Of a stretch of 64,000 nucleotides of DNA, positions 36,492-44,630 are shown one piece after another (the stretch's first letter is position 1; the number at the start of each line of letters is the position of its first letter). The DNA comes from Cellulomonas chengniuliangii. GTDB lineage: Bacteria > Actinomycetota > Actinomycetes > Actinomycetales > Cellulomonadaceae. The notes below the pieces were generated by a model, which saw only the letters and a program-made list of their open reading frames with translations, was not told the DNA's origin and searched no databases. The stretch lies in assembly GCF_024508335.1 (NCBI RefSeq), contig NZ_CP101988.1, positions 1,798,001-1,862,000 on the forward strand. Direction: 5' to 3'. The position numbers and the translations under genes were made by a program.

Positions 36492-38278
36492 TGCGGCCCC
36501 GGGTGTGGGCGCCTGCCGCGCGCGAGATCGTGCTCGACCTGCCCCCGGACGGCCGGCGTGTGGCGCTGCGGGCTACTGCCGGCGGCTGGTGGGAGGCCGA
36601 TGTGGACCTCCCCCCGGGCGCCGACCACGCCTACGCGGTGGACGGCGGTCCGCCGCACGCCGACCCGCGGGCGCAGCGGCTGCCCTCCGGCGTGCACGGC
36701 CCCGGCCAGGTGTTCGATGCCACGGGCTTCGCCTGGACGGACGACTCATGGCTGGGCGTGGATGCCCGTGGCGCCGTGCTCTACGAGCTGCACGTCGGCA
36801 CCTTCACCGAGGAGGGCACGCTGGACGCCGCCGCCCAGCGCCTCGACGACCTCGTCGCGCTCGGCGTCGACATGGTCGAGCTCATGCCGCTGGCGTCGTT
36901 CAACGGCGTGCACGGGTGGGGCTACGACGGAGTGTCCCTGTTCTCGGTGCACGAGCCCTACGGCGGCCCCCCCGCCCTGCAGCGGTTCGTGGACGCCGCG
37001 CACGCCCGCGGGATCGGCGTGTGCCTGGACGTGGTGCACAACCACCTGGGCCCGTCCGGCAACTACCTGGGCGCCTTCGGCCCGTACCTCACCGAGGCCC
37101 ACCACACACCCTGGGGCGCCGCGGTCAACCTGGACCAGGACGGCTCCGCCGAGGTGCGCCGCTGGATCTGCGACAGCGCGTTGCGCTGGTTCCGGGACTT
37201 CCACCTGGACGCCCTCCGCCTGGACGCCGTGCACGCGCTGGTGGACGACTCACCGCAGCACCTGCTCGCCCAGCTCTCCCAAGAGGTCGCCGACCTGTCC
37301 CGCGAGCTCGGGCGGCCCCTGTCCCTCATCGCCGAGAGCGACCTCAACGATCCCGTCGTCACCCAGCCGGTCGAACAGGGCGGCTGGGGCATGACGGCCC
37401 AGTGGGCCGACGACGTGCACCACGCCATCCACGCCCTCGTGACCGGGGAACGGCACGGCTACTACGTCGACTTCGGCTCCCCCCAGACACTGCGCACCGC
37501 GTTCACCCGCGTCTTCGTGCACGCCGGCGACTGGTCGACCTTCCGCGGACGCCCCTGGGGGCTGCCGCTGCCCCCAGGGGCGGACGGCCACCAGTTCGTC
37601 GTCTTCGCGTCCAACCACGACCAGGTCGGCAACCGGGCCCTGGGCGACCGGCCCTCGGCCCGGCTCGACGCGGGGGCGCTCGCGGCCGAGGCCGCGCTGG
37701 TGCTGCTCTCGCCTTTCACGCCGCTGCTGTTCATGGGCGAGGAGTGGGGCGCCCGGACGCCGTGGTTGTTCTTCACCGACCACCCCGAGCCCGAGCTGGC
37801 CGACGCCGTCCGCACCGGCAGGCGCGGCGAGTTCGGAGGGCATGGCTGGTCCGCGCTGTACGGCGGCGACGTCGAACCGCCTGATCCGCAGGCCGCCTCC
37901 ACGTTCGAGCGCAGCCGCCTGGACTGGGACGAGCCGCGCGGCGGCGACCATGCCCGGCTGCTGGACTGGCACCGGCAGCTCATCGCGCTGCGCCGCGCCG
38001 AGCCGGACCTCGGGTCGGGGTCCCTGGCGGCCACCGAGGTGCGCTTCGAGGAGTCCGCCGACGAGCGCGACGGGTGGCGCGGCTGGCTCGTGGTCGAGCG
38101 CGGCGGCGCCCGCGTGGTGGTGAACCTGTCCGACGACGAGCGCCGCATCCCGCTCCGGGCGGACCGGCCGCTCACCGTCCGGGCCGCGTGGTCTCCGGTG
38201 CTCCTGGACCCGCCGGGCGGCGACGACGCGGCGGCGCACGTCACCCTGCCGGGGCGCAGCGTCGCGGTGCTGGCCTGA
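36491..38278 (+). CDS. treZ: Maltooligosyl trehalose trehalohydrolase TreZ
   Basis: 595 residues from GTG 36491; its G is shared with the treY TAG (TAGTG). Releases trehalose from maltooligosyl trehalose. N-terminal CBM48-like domain, then YELHVGTFTEEGTLDAA, HGWGYDGVSLFSVHEPYGGP, DVVHNHLGPSGNY, FHLDALRLDAVHAL, LIAESDLNDP, FVVFASNHDQVGNRALGDR and PLLFMGEEWGARTPWLFFTD. With GlgX and TreY it completes the TreY-TreZ route from glycogen to trehalose, an osmo-protectant. No terminator was recognised after it; the region beyond is the decayed island. Confidence 0.95.
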   Translation: MRPRVWAPAAREIVLDLPPDGRRVALRATAGGWWEADVDLPPGADHAYAVDGGPPHADPRAQRLPSGVHGPGQVFDATGFAWTDDSWLGVDARGAVLYELHVGTFTEEGTLDAAAQRLDDLVALGVDMVELMPLASFNGVHGWGYDGVSLFSVHEPYGGPPALQRFVDAAHARGIGVCLDVVHNHLGPSGNYLGAFGPYLTEAHHTPWGAAVNLDQDGSAEVRRWICDSALRWFRDFHLDALRLDAVHALVDDSPQHLLAQLSQEVADLSRELGRPLSLIAESDLNDPVVTQPVEQGGWGMTAQWADDVHHAIHALVTGERHGYYVDFGSPQTLRTAFTRVFVHAGDWSTFRGRPWGLPLPPGADGHQFVVFASNHDQVGNRALGDRPSARLDAGALAAEAALVLLSPFTPLLFMGEEWGARTPWLFFTDHPEPELADAVRTGRRGEFGGHGWSALYGGDVEPPDPQAASTFERSRLDWDEPRGGDHARLLDWHRQLIALRRAEPDLGSGSLAATEVRFEESADERDGWRGWLVVERGGARVVVNLSDDERRIPLRADRPLTVRAAWSPVLLDPPGGDDAAAHVTLPGRSVAVLA

Positions 38279-38417
38279 CCCTCCTTGTCCGGTCTGGGCG
38301 ATGGGATGGCAGGCTCCCCGGCGCACTCGGCAACTGCCCTTCGATCCGCCTGACAAACTCCTCTCATCAGCCAGGAACAGGGCGAGTCGACCCGAGCGCT
38401 GGCTCGCCGGAAGCGTT

Positions 38418-38489
38418 ATGGCGGAACGTGTCGCGCAAAACGCCGAGCGGCTCAGAGAGCGTGCTCGGGTGGGGCCCACGAATAGATGA
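38418..38489 (+). pseudogene. Possible N-terminal stump of an XRE-type repressor
   Basis: A 23-codon ORF starts MAERVAQNAERLRERAR, which resembles the first helix of XRE-family regulators; similarity then stops abruptly (VGPTNR, TGA) about 15 bases before the IS3 transposase scrap. I read it as the 5' end of a repressor gene cut by an insertion or deletion. Very short, so it may be chance. The rest of 38279-38503 shows nothing I can assign. Confidence 0.3.
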
Positions 38490-38503
38490 CAGTCGGTCTC
38501 GTC

Positions 38504-38705
38504 TCAGGCATCGAGTGCGACCTGAGCGGTGTGATGTTCCGTACTCCGCGGGGTATCAGGCGACCGAGGGGCTTGGCATCGGTGGCGATAGACAGGGGGA
38601 TGTTCAATCCAGGTGATGATTGCCAGACGCAGGTCATCGCGAGTGGCCGAGCGGCGCTCCAGGACGTTCTTCTGCCGCAGCGACAAGTACAACTCCATCG
38701 CGGCC
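38504..38705 (-). pseudogene. IS3-family transposase (OrfB) C-terminal remnant
   Basis: The minus strand reads AAMELYLSLRQKNVLERRSA, then TRDDLRLAIITWIEH, close to the C-terminal part of IS3-type integrase/transposase (typically NAAMESFFSLLQKNVL...RDELRLAIITWIERTYH). After WIEH the frame shifts: LGRL is seen in the next frame before returning to a QVALDA end. Everything upstream, including the first DDE acids, is missing. Marks a past insertion at the left edge of the island. Confidence 0.75.
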
Positions 38706-38800
38706 TTCACCCGCGAAGGCGAAGTGGCGCATCGACCCGACCCGCATGACGGCGCAGCTCTGCCGCCGCGCCGGAACCCGCCACGTTGCAAGGAGGGCAC

Positions 38801-39395
38801 ATGCGCAGAGACGCACGTCGACTCCTGCGCTGCGTGGCACTTGTGGCCAAGTTCGTCCTCCTCCTGGCGGGGCTAGGCGGGGCTAACGCCGCCCCCTAGG
38901 ACCTGACGTCGACGAGCCTCGACAGCTTCAGCTACTTCCACCCGTGCCCGCACCTCATCACCGCGACGTCGGGGAGTTCCGGCGCCCTCGTGGACACGGA
39001 CGGTGTCGTTCGCTTCGGACGCGTGTTCGGGGCAGCAGCTGACGGTGGAGGCGCTGGACTCCACCGGCGCCGTCGTGGCCACCGGTAGCGGGCCCGTCTT
39101 CGGACGTGGCGCCACGGTACCGATGACCGGGTTCGTCACCACTGCCGGGACGACCCTTCGGGTGTCCACTGGCGGGTGGGTGATCCCCACCGCGTGGCAG
39201 ATGCCGTCCATGGACGGCCCGGTGACGGCGACTTCTGCGGGTACCGAGATGTCGGCCATCTCCTGGTAGCTGCTGACGAACAAGCCCGTGCAGGCGTGGG
39301 CGCTGACGAGGACGCCCGATCCCTCCGTGGGGCCCCATGCGTTCACGGTCAAGTCCAAGAGTCCGATCGCGACGAAGCACGCGAAGAGCAGATGA
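38801..39395 (+). pseudogene. Decayed secreted protein gene (two ambers, one frameshift)
   Basis: AAGGAGG lies six bases before ATG 38801, the best ribosome site in the island. Codons 1-32 encode a signal peptide (MRRDARRLLRCVALVAKF, VLLLAGLGGANAAP), then TAG at 38897. The same frame continues protein-like (DLTSTSLDSFSYFHPCPHLI) to about 39000, where it shifts by +1 into SFASDACSGQQLTVEALDST... ending at TAG 39267; after that TAG the same frame continues 41 more sense codons (LLTNKPVQAWALTRTPDPSV...) to TGA 39393-39395. The remainder looks like a ~190-residue secreted beta-rich protein of unknown function with two Cys. The final TGA overlaps the ATG of the next ORF. Confidence 0.6.
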
Positions 39396-39682
39396 CCATC
39401 CAGGCGACACTCGAGCGCAACCTGGAAACATGGGTGTGCCCGCCGACCCCCGTGGCGCTCCCCGCAGGCAACGACAGGCTCCACGACGGCGCGGGCTCGG
39501 TGCCGAGGCGGCCGGCCATGGCGCATGCCGCAGCGTTCCGCGCCGGTGCGGGGATCGTCGCAAGCATCCACGCGACAAGCGCCGTCGCCCGAGCAGCCCT
39601 GCAGGAGGCGGAGTTCGCCCTCATGCGGGAGGCGGACCTCTTGGAGAAGGCGATCACCGGCGTCGCACCGGCGTCGCGTTGA
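39392..39682 (+). CDS. Small hypothetical protein coupled to the decayed gene
   Basis: 96 residues from ATG 39392, which overlaps the terminal TGA of the preceding pseudogene (ATGA). Sequence MTIQATLERNLETWVCPPTP, then an Ala-rich helical half (AFRAGAGIVASIHATSAVAR, ALQEAEFALMREADLLEKAI). No signal peptide, no recognised family. Intact frame and coupling suggest a former two-gene operon. Expression is doubtful if the upstream gene is dead. Confidence 0.5.
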   Translation: MTIQATLERNLETWVCPPTPVALPAGNDRLHDGAGSVPRRPAMAHAAAFRAGAGIVASIHATSAVARAALQEAEFALMREADLLEKAITGVAPASR

Positions 39683-39841
39683 CGCGATAGCCACCGAAGG
39701 CTCACTCGCCCCGCCCAGGCGCCATGCGACCCCGAGCCCTGGCACCAACTCGACGGCTGATTTCGGAACACACCCGCTGCACTACTCATGCCGCGGTGCT
39801 CGGCGCCCGATTGCAGTAAGGACCACCTCGAAGGAGAAGCA

Positions 39842-40636
39842 ATGACCCAGCAGTCCCCCGGGCACGAGCCGCTGCCCGGCTCGAACCAGCCGTCCCCGTA
39901 CCAGGGGCAGGCTCCCGGCGACACCCCGCCTCCCTACGGCCAGCGGCCTGCAGGTGACGCCAGTTTGCATTCGGACCCGAACGCGGGGACCGGACCTGCC
40001 CCGGCGCGCGCCTGGTACAAGAAGAAGCGCTTCATCCTTCCCGGCGCCTTCCTCCTCTTCTTCATCATCGTCGGAGCGTTTGGCGACGGCGACGCCGGCG
40101 AGCAGAAGCCCGCCGCCGCGGCAAGCCCGTCCGCGGCAGCCAAGGAGAAGACCGCCGATGAGGTAGCCGCGGAGAAGAAGGCCGAGGAGAAGCGCCAGGC
40201 GCAGAAGGCGGCGGACGGGGCGGCGAAGGCCGAGGAGAAGCGCCTGGAGGAGGAAGCGCGAGTCGCAGCAGAGGCTGCTGCCGCTGAAGCGGCGGCCGCT
40301 GAGGCTGCGCGGGCGGGAACCGTCTCCCAGCAGAACGCCTACCGGAGCGCACTCACCTACCTGGACTTCTCGTCCTTCTCGCGAGCAGGCCTCATCCGGC
40401 AGCTCACGAGCGAGTACGCCGATGCCTTCCCCCGTGAAGACGCGGAGTTCGCGATCGCCCGACTCGAGGCCGAGGGCGGCGTGGACTGGAACGAACAGGC
40501 GGCCAAGTCGGCGAAGACCTACATGGAGCTCATGTCCTACTCGCGGGCCGGCCTCATCCAGCAGCTCACGAGCGAGTACGGCGAAGGCTTCACCAGGGAG
40601 CAGGCCGAGTACGGCGTCAGCCAGACCGGCCTGTGA
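39842..40636 (+). CDS. Ltp-family (superinfection-exclusion type) membrane protein
   Basis: 264 residues from ATG 39842 with GAAGGAGAAG upstream. Residues 1-55 are Pro/Gly/Gln-rich; a basic patch YKKKR precedes one membrane helix (FILPGAFLLFFIIVGAFG). Residues ~80-155 are a highly charged Ala/Glu/Lys coiled coil. Two Ltp (PF07553-type) repeats follow: SALTYLDFSSFSRAGLIRQL with TSEYADAFPREDAEFAI, and TYMELMSYSRAGLIQQLTSE with GEGFTREQAEYGV. Ltp domains occur in a streptococcal prophage lipoprotein that blocks phage DNA entry, and in many Gram-positive surface proteins. Here anchoring is by a helix; there is no lipobox. A phage-defence role is inference. A strong hairpin follows at 40724. Confidence 0.85.
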   Translation: MTQQSPGHEPLPGSNQPSPYQGQAPGDTPPPYGQRPAGDASLHSDPNAGTGPAPARAWYKKKRFILPGAFLLFFIIVGAFGDGDAGEQKPAAAASPSAAAKEKTADEVAAEKKAEEKRQAQKAADGAAKAEEKRLEEEARVAAEAAAAEAAAAEAARAGTVSQQNAYRSALTYLDFSSFSRAGLIRQLTSEYADAFPREDAEFAIARLEAEGGVDWNEQAAKSAKTYMELMSYSRAGLIQQLTSEYGEGFTREQAEYGVSQTGL

Positions 40637-40723
40637 CCGCCGGACGCTCGCTGAGCCCCGTCCAGCTGGGGTAGGCAGCCGCCTGCGATGCCCGGCCGAC
40701 CTGGACGTCCTGGATCAAGACTG

Positions 40724-40755
40724 CAGCCCCCCACGTTCTAACGTGGGGGGCTGCG
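40724..40755 (+). terminator. Perfect 15-bp hairpin downstream of the Ltp gene
   Basis: GCAGCCCCCCACGTT (40724-40738) and its exact complement (40741-40755) around a 2-base gap. It lies 88 bases past the Ltp stop. Likely its terminator; no T-run follows. Confidence 0.7.
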
Positions 40756-41116
40756 GGCGCGTCAGCGCCAGAAGTGAGTTCTGCCAGGCTTCTGCGTCGG
40801 CGTGGGCCATCAGGGCTTGTCCAGCCCCAACGGGCACTATGCGAGCAGCGCATGGCAGGTCGGCCTGTGATGACAGGTCGGTCAGGAGAATGTGAGGTGG
40901 GGTCCGCGCCGGGAAAGGCGCGGCGCTGACGTCTCCGTCAGCGGCAAATACACTCGAGCATCATCTTCCTCCGGGTGCTGAGGCGGTCTGTACGGCACAC
41001 CCTCGCGGCGCCCGCTCGCGCCGCAAGCCCCGCTTCCACATTCGCAGGGCAGTGCCCCCAGTGCCATGGGCTTCCATCGCGGCACAGTGGAGCGCACACC
41101 CACTCGAGGAGGGCGC
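40756..41116. other. Gap with two adjacent stem-loops, no gene seen
   Basis: No convincing coding frame. Two stem-loops stand side by side: CCGCGCC-gggaaa-GGCGCGG at 40904-40923 and CGCTGACG-tctc-CGTCAGCG at 40924-40943. They could be a terminator pair, a small structured RNA, or a protein-binding site. A minus-strand frame covering 40882-41193 has no family resemblance and was not called. Confidence 0.4.
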
Positions 41117-41461
41117 ATGTGCTCCCAGCACCCCGCCGCTGAGCGTTCGGCGGATGCCCACACGCCGCTTGCGGAGAGCAAGGCTGACGACATCGCCAGT
41201 GCGCTGCGCTACCTTCGCCGCGTCCGAGGGATGCTCCCGAGCACGACGGCGCTGCGGCTCATCGCCATCGAGGAGGCCGAGCTTCGCGCCCGCGGCGTCG
41301 CACTGGCCGCAGCGACGTCCGACCTCCCGCACCACCACGACACCCACCACCGCTGGCGCTCCCCCGCGACCGCACCCCAAGACCCCATGGAGGCCCCACA
41401 GATGCCCGGTCACGCACCACGCTGGAAGCTGCGATCGTCGACGCCGGCGGGCCTGCCCTGA
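41117..41461 (+). CDS. Hypothetical protein
   Basis: 114 residues from ATG 41117, preceded by GAGGAGGG. The first ~75 residues look real and helical (DDIASALRYLRRVRGMLPST, TALRLIAIEEAELRARGVAL); from HHHDTHHRWRSP onward composition becomes shadow-like, and a protein-like segment appears in the next frame (TTLEAAIVDAGGPALTRDQ), so the 3' part may be frameshifted into the following ORF. No family recognised. Confidence 0.45.
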   Translation: MCSQHPAAERSADAHTPLAESKADDIASALRYLRRVRGMLPSTTALRLIAIEEAELRARGVALAAATSDLPHHHDTHHRWRSPATAPQDPMEAPQMPGHAPRWKLRSSTPAGLP

Positions 41462-41536
41462 CCCGGGACCAGGGTCGAGCGGATCGCTGACGCTGTACAG
41501 GCGCTGGACGTCGCGACCGTCGACGCCGGCGGCTGC

Positions 41537-41950
41537 GTGTTCTGTAATGCGACGCCGGCTATGGGTGGTCAGGCTCCCGGCTTCACCCAGGGGTGGACCG
41601 CGGCCATGCGCGCCGCGCACCTCGCCCACACCGAGTGCACGGGCCCGGGCGGACACATGTCCGCGAACGGTGTGCTGGGAGCCGGTCCAGACGCGGTCAT
41701 CGTGGGTGGCGACTGGCTCGAGCACAACCTCCGCGCCGCCGAGGCGGGCGACGACGCGGCCCTTAGCGAGAGCCTCGCCCTCAAGCTGGAGGCGGCAGCC
41801 GCGGAAATCACGGCCGTCCCGGAGCTCGACACCACCGCACGGGTCATGCGCCTCATCCGCGCGGAGCACTACGTGCAGGCAGCGGGCATCATCCGCGGGA
41901 ACCCCGACCAAGCGACGTCGGTGAGCACCTCGGCGACGAGTGGCCCCTAG
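41537..41950 (+). CDS. Hypothetical protein with possible zinc site
   Basis: 137 residues from GTG 41537, but the protein-like frame extends upstream without a start (ERIADAVQALDVATVDAGG), back to a likely one-base insertion near 41471-41474. A Cys pair (CVFC) at the start and HLAHTEC ~30 residues later could bind zinc. The rest is helical (ALSESLALKLEAAAAEITAV, ARVMRLIRAEHYVQAAGIIR). No known family. Probably the 3' part of a larger gene whose 5' end is damaged. Confidence 0.5.
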   Translation: MFCNATPAMGGQAPGFTQGWTAAMRAAHLAHTECTGPGGHMSANGVLGAGPDAVIVGGDWLEHNLRAAEAGDDAALSESLALKLEAAAAEITAVPELDTTARVMRLIRAEHYVQAAGIIRGNPDQATSVSTSATSGP

Positions 41951-42149
41951 TGGGTCCACGTCGCCCGGGCGGGCCGCTCGCGCCGCCGTAGAGGCCTTGA
42001 CCGATGCCGGGTTGCGAGCGCCCGGCGCCACCGGGCTCGAGCGGCTCGAGGCCCATGCGGCGCACCCGCGGCGGCCCTGCCACATGCCGGCGGCGCACCC
42101 CAGCGATGTGCGTCGTCACGCTGGCGGCGCGGTGACGTCCCCGGCGTGA
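41940..42149 (+). CDS. Short hypothetical ORF
   Basis: 69 codons from GTG 41940, overlapping the previous gene end by 11 bases. Reads MAPSGSTSPGRAARAAVEAL, TDAGLRAPGATGLERLEAHA and a His/Arg/Pro-rich end. The N-terminal half is plausible; nothing else supports it. 42150-42408 contains no gene I can support. Confidence 0.25.
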   Translation: MAPSGSTSPGRAARAAVEALTDAGLRAPGATGLERLEAHAAHPRRPCHMPAAHPSDVRRHAGGAVTSPA

Positions 42150-42408
42150 CATCAGGCCGAGCCCGGACGAACCGCAACGGGTGACGGAAGGACGTCCCCG
42201 ACCATGCGACGTCGGCGAGGACCTCGACAACGATCGGCTCGACACGCGTCAACGGACACCGGCTCCCGGTCGCGGCCGAACCCGTTGACAGCCGGTTACG
42301 CTCGGCCTGGCACCTCGACGTCTGGCTCCACACCTGCCCACAGCGGCTGCCCGCACGAGGATCACCGCCTTCCACCCACGCCCGGCACGTTGCTGCTACG
42401 TCCCGCCC

Positions 42409-42738
42409 ATGGCCAAAGGCGCATCCGTCACACGCGTGTGGGAGCTCGACCTCAAGGCCGCAGAGATGACAGGCCAGCGCGGGGTCTTCACCGGCCTGGC
42501 AGTCCTCGCTGAGGGCGGTGACGCCGCGCACCTCTGCGCCAGGTTCAAGGAGCTGACGAAGGTCACCGTGAACATCCGTGAGCTTCGTCAGATCGCCCAC
42601 CTGAACACCAAGCAGGTGGCCAAGCAGGTGCAGAAGCGCAAGTTCAAGGAGCGGTACGCACGCCAGTTCCGCCAGGCCCCTGGCAGCAGCTCGGTGCGGA
42701 CAGTCTCCGGAGGGCTGCCCACCCTCGGCCAGCGGTAG
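42409..42738 (+). CDS. Hypothetical basic protein
   Basis: 109 residues from ATG 42409. Sequence KGASVTRVWELDLKAAEMTG, FTGLAVLAEGGDAAHLCARF, LTKVTVNIRELRQIAHLNTK, then a strongly basic stretch QVAKQVQKRKFKERYARQFR. Codon usage is normal for the genome. Could bind nucleic acid through the basic helix, but no family is recognised and no Shine-Dalgarno is evident. Confidence 0.6.
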   Translation: MAKGASVTRVWELDLKAAEMTGQRGVFTGLAVLAEGGDAAHLCARFKELTKVTVNIRELRQIAHLNTKQVAKQVQKRKFKERYARQFRQAPGSSSVRTVSGGLPTLGQR

Positions 42739-42775
42739 CCACTGCGCCGCGGGCGGTGCCCGGCACCGTGGTGGC

Positions 42776-43273
42776 ATGCACGACACGCGACCGCGTAGAA
42801 ACGACGCGGCTACCGCCGCCAGCCGGGCCGGTGTTTCGTTTCCGGCTGTCTCGTTCCTCGCCGCGGCGGTGCTCGACGCAACAGCCGCGCTCACCGGCAG
42901 GTCGCCCGCGCATGGCGCCGCGGCGCTCGCGGCTGCTGCAGCGGCCATCGGCGCCTGGCGGGCTGGCCGTCCGACCCCTGTCCGCAAGACGCTGACCGCA
43001 GCAGCGGCGACAGCAGCGGGCGTGCTCCTCCTGCTGACCACCGTGAGAGGCAGGAGTCCGCAGCAGAGACACGCAGACGCAGCCGGCGGACCCCGTGGGA
43101 CGCCGACCGTCGACAACGGCAGGCGGGCAACCCCGAATACCAGCGGATCGCCGCCGACGCCGCCGTCCGCCGGATGCTCACCCGGCAGAAGGCCGCACGG
43201 GAAGCACAGCTCACCACCCTTGACGCGGCAGGTCGCCACGGAGGTGTCCAGAGCGTTGAGGTGTCCGACCTGA
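42776..43273 (+). pseudogene. Frameshifted membrane protein gene
   Basis: From ATG 42776 the first ~85 codons encode two hydrophobic segments (GVSFPAVSFLAAAVLDATAA; LTAAAATAAGVLLLLTTVRG). Beyond about 43045 this frame becomes Pro/Arg/Ser-rich, while the frame of 43021 carries a convincing helical sequence (WDADRRQRQAGNPEYQRIAA, DAAVRRMLTRQKAAREAQLT) to about 43270. A third frame then takes over (AAWRAAARAAATDHRRTKTL) up to about 43380. At least two indels therefore broke one gene for a membrane protein with a long charged cytoplasmic tail. No family recognised. Confidence 0.45.
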
Positions 43274-43375
43274 GACTCCGCACCTCTACGACCGCGACAG
43301 GCGGCGTGGCGCGCTGCGGCACGGGCTGCGGCCACCGACCACCGCCGGACCAAGACGCTTGCCCGGGAGCGCGGG

Positions 43376-44413
43376 CTACAGCAGTGCCCGTCCGGCCTCA
43401 GCCAGGGCTTCGAGGCGGGACAGTGCCCGGTGGTACTTCTTGCGGTACCCGCCGGCCAGCATCTCGGCGGTGAACAGCCGTTCGGGGCCGCCTCCGCCCA
43501 GCAGCACCGGCACGTCCCGGTCGTAGAGGCGGTCCACGAGGACCACAAGGCGCAGGGCGACGTCCTGCGCCTCGACCGGGCCGACGCCGGTCACGGCGAC
43601 CAGGCGCACGCCGTCGAGCAGGGCGCCGTAGCGGCTGGGGTGCACGGTGGCCAGGTGCGCCACCAGGTCGGCCAGGGGGTCGATCGTCGCGCCCGGCACC
43701 GTGGCGGCGGCGGCCCGCACGGCGTCGTCCTCCAGGCTCGGCGCGTCGGTCGTGAGGGCGCGGTGGCGGTAGTCCTCCCCGTCGACCCGCACCACCTCGA
43801 AGCGGTCCGAGAGCGCCTGGATCTCGCGGAGGAAGTCCTCGGCCGCGAAGCGCCCCTCCCCGAGCGAGCCGGGCAGCGTGTTGGACGTCGCGGCCAGCGC
43901 GACCCCGCGGTCGGCGAGCTCCCGCAGCAGGCGCGCCATCAGCACCGTGTCGCCCGGGTCGTCGAGCTCGAACTCGTCGATGCACACCAGGGCCCGCCCG
44001 GCGAGCGCCTCGACGGTGGGCAGGAATCCGAGGGCCCCCACCAGGTTCGTGTACTCGACGAACGTGCCGTAGGCGGCGCCCTCTCCCACCGCGTGCGCGA
44101 GCGAGGCGAGCAGGTGCGTCTTGCCGACGCCGAAGCCACCGTCGAGGTAGACCGCGGGCGGCGGCGATGCGCGGCGACGCCGCCACCACGAGCCGCTCCG
44201 TTGTGCGCCTGTCAGCTCGCCGGCGACTCCCCGGAGCCGGTCTAGCGCTGCCTGCTGGCTGGGGTGCGAGGAGTCGGGCCGGTACGTGTCGAACGACTCG
44301 TCCGCGAAGTGGCGCGGGGGCACGAGCTCGGCCAGGAGGCGCTCGGCGGGGACGTGGGGCCGGCGCGCCGTGAGGCTCGCGGGGTGGGCGGGCGCGGCGT
44401 CCGTCGATGTCAC
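43376..44413 (-). CDS. zapE: ZapE/AFG1-like ATPase
   Basis: 345 residues from GTG 44413 (the frame is open further upstream without similarity). AAA+ type ATPase linked to cell division in proteobacteria and to mitochondrial AFG1. Motifs: FDTYRPDSSHPSQQAALDRL, Walker A YLDGGFGVGKTHLLASLAH, TFVEYTNLVGALG, Walker B ALVCIDEFELDDPGDTVLMA, LLRELADRGVALAATSNTLP, FDRFEVVRVDG-type segment as DRFEVVRVDGEDYRHR. Core gene bordering the right edge of the decayed island. Confidence 0.88.
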   Translation of the reverse strand: MTSTDAAPAHPASLTARRPHVPAERLLAELVPPRHFADESFDTYRPDSSHPSQQAALDRLRGVAGELTGAQRSGSWWRRRRASPPPAVYLDGGFGVGKTHLLASLAHAVGEGAAYGTFVEYTNLVGALGFLPTVEALAGRALVCIDEFELDDPGDTVLMARLLRELADRGVALAATSNTLPGSLGEGRFAAEDFLREIQALSDRFEVVRVDGEDYRHRALTTDAPSLEDDAVRAAAATVPGATIDPLADLVAHLATVHPSRYGALLDGVRLVAVTGVGPVEAQDVALRLVVLVDRLYDRDVPVLLGGGGPERLFTAEMLAGGYRKKYHRALSRLEALAEAGRALL

Positions 44414-44630
44414 GACGCCTGAGCCTACGGGGGCGGGACGGCCTGCCCGAACGGCGCCCACCGGCCCGCCGGGCGGGGCCGCCCGTGTCCCAGTCACCGG
44501 GCACTCGGTCTCACCATGCGGTCCGGGGCTGTCGTCACCCGTTCGGACCTGTCAGCCTCAGATGGTGCATTCGTCCCAGTGTGTCCGTGGCTGCCGCCCC
44601 CGTGCGGCGGCCGCCAGCGCGCCCGTCGGC

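Noticed and set aside
39349-39924. 191-codon minus-strand ORF
   Set aside because: Antisense of the 96-residue ORF and the start of the Ltp gene; biased composition.
40882-41193. 103-codon minus-strand ORF in the island
   Set aside because: No ribosome site, no similarity, overlaps the better supported 41117 ORF.
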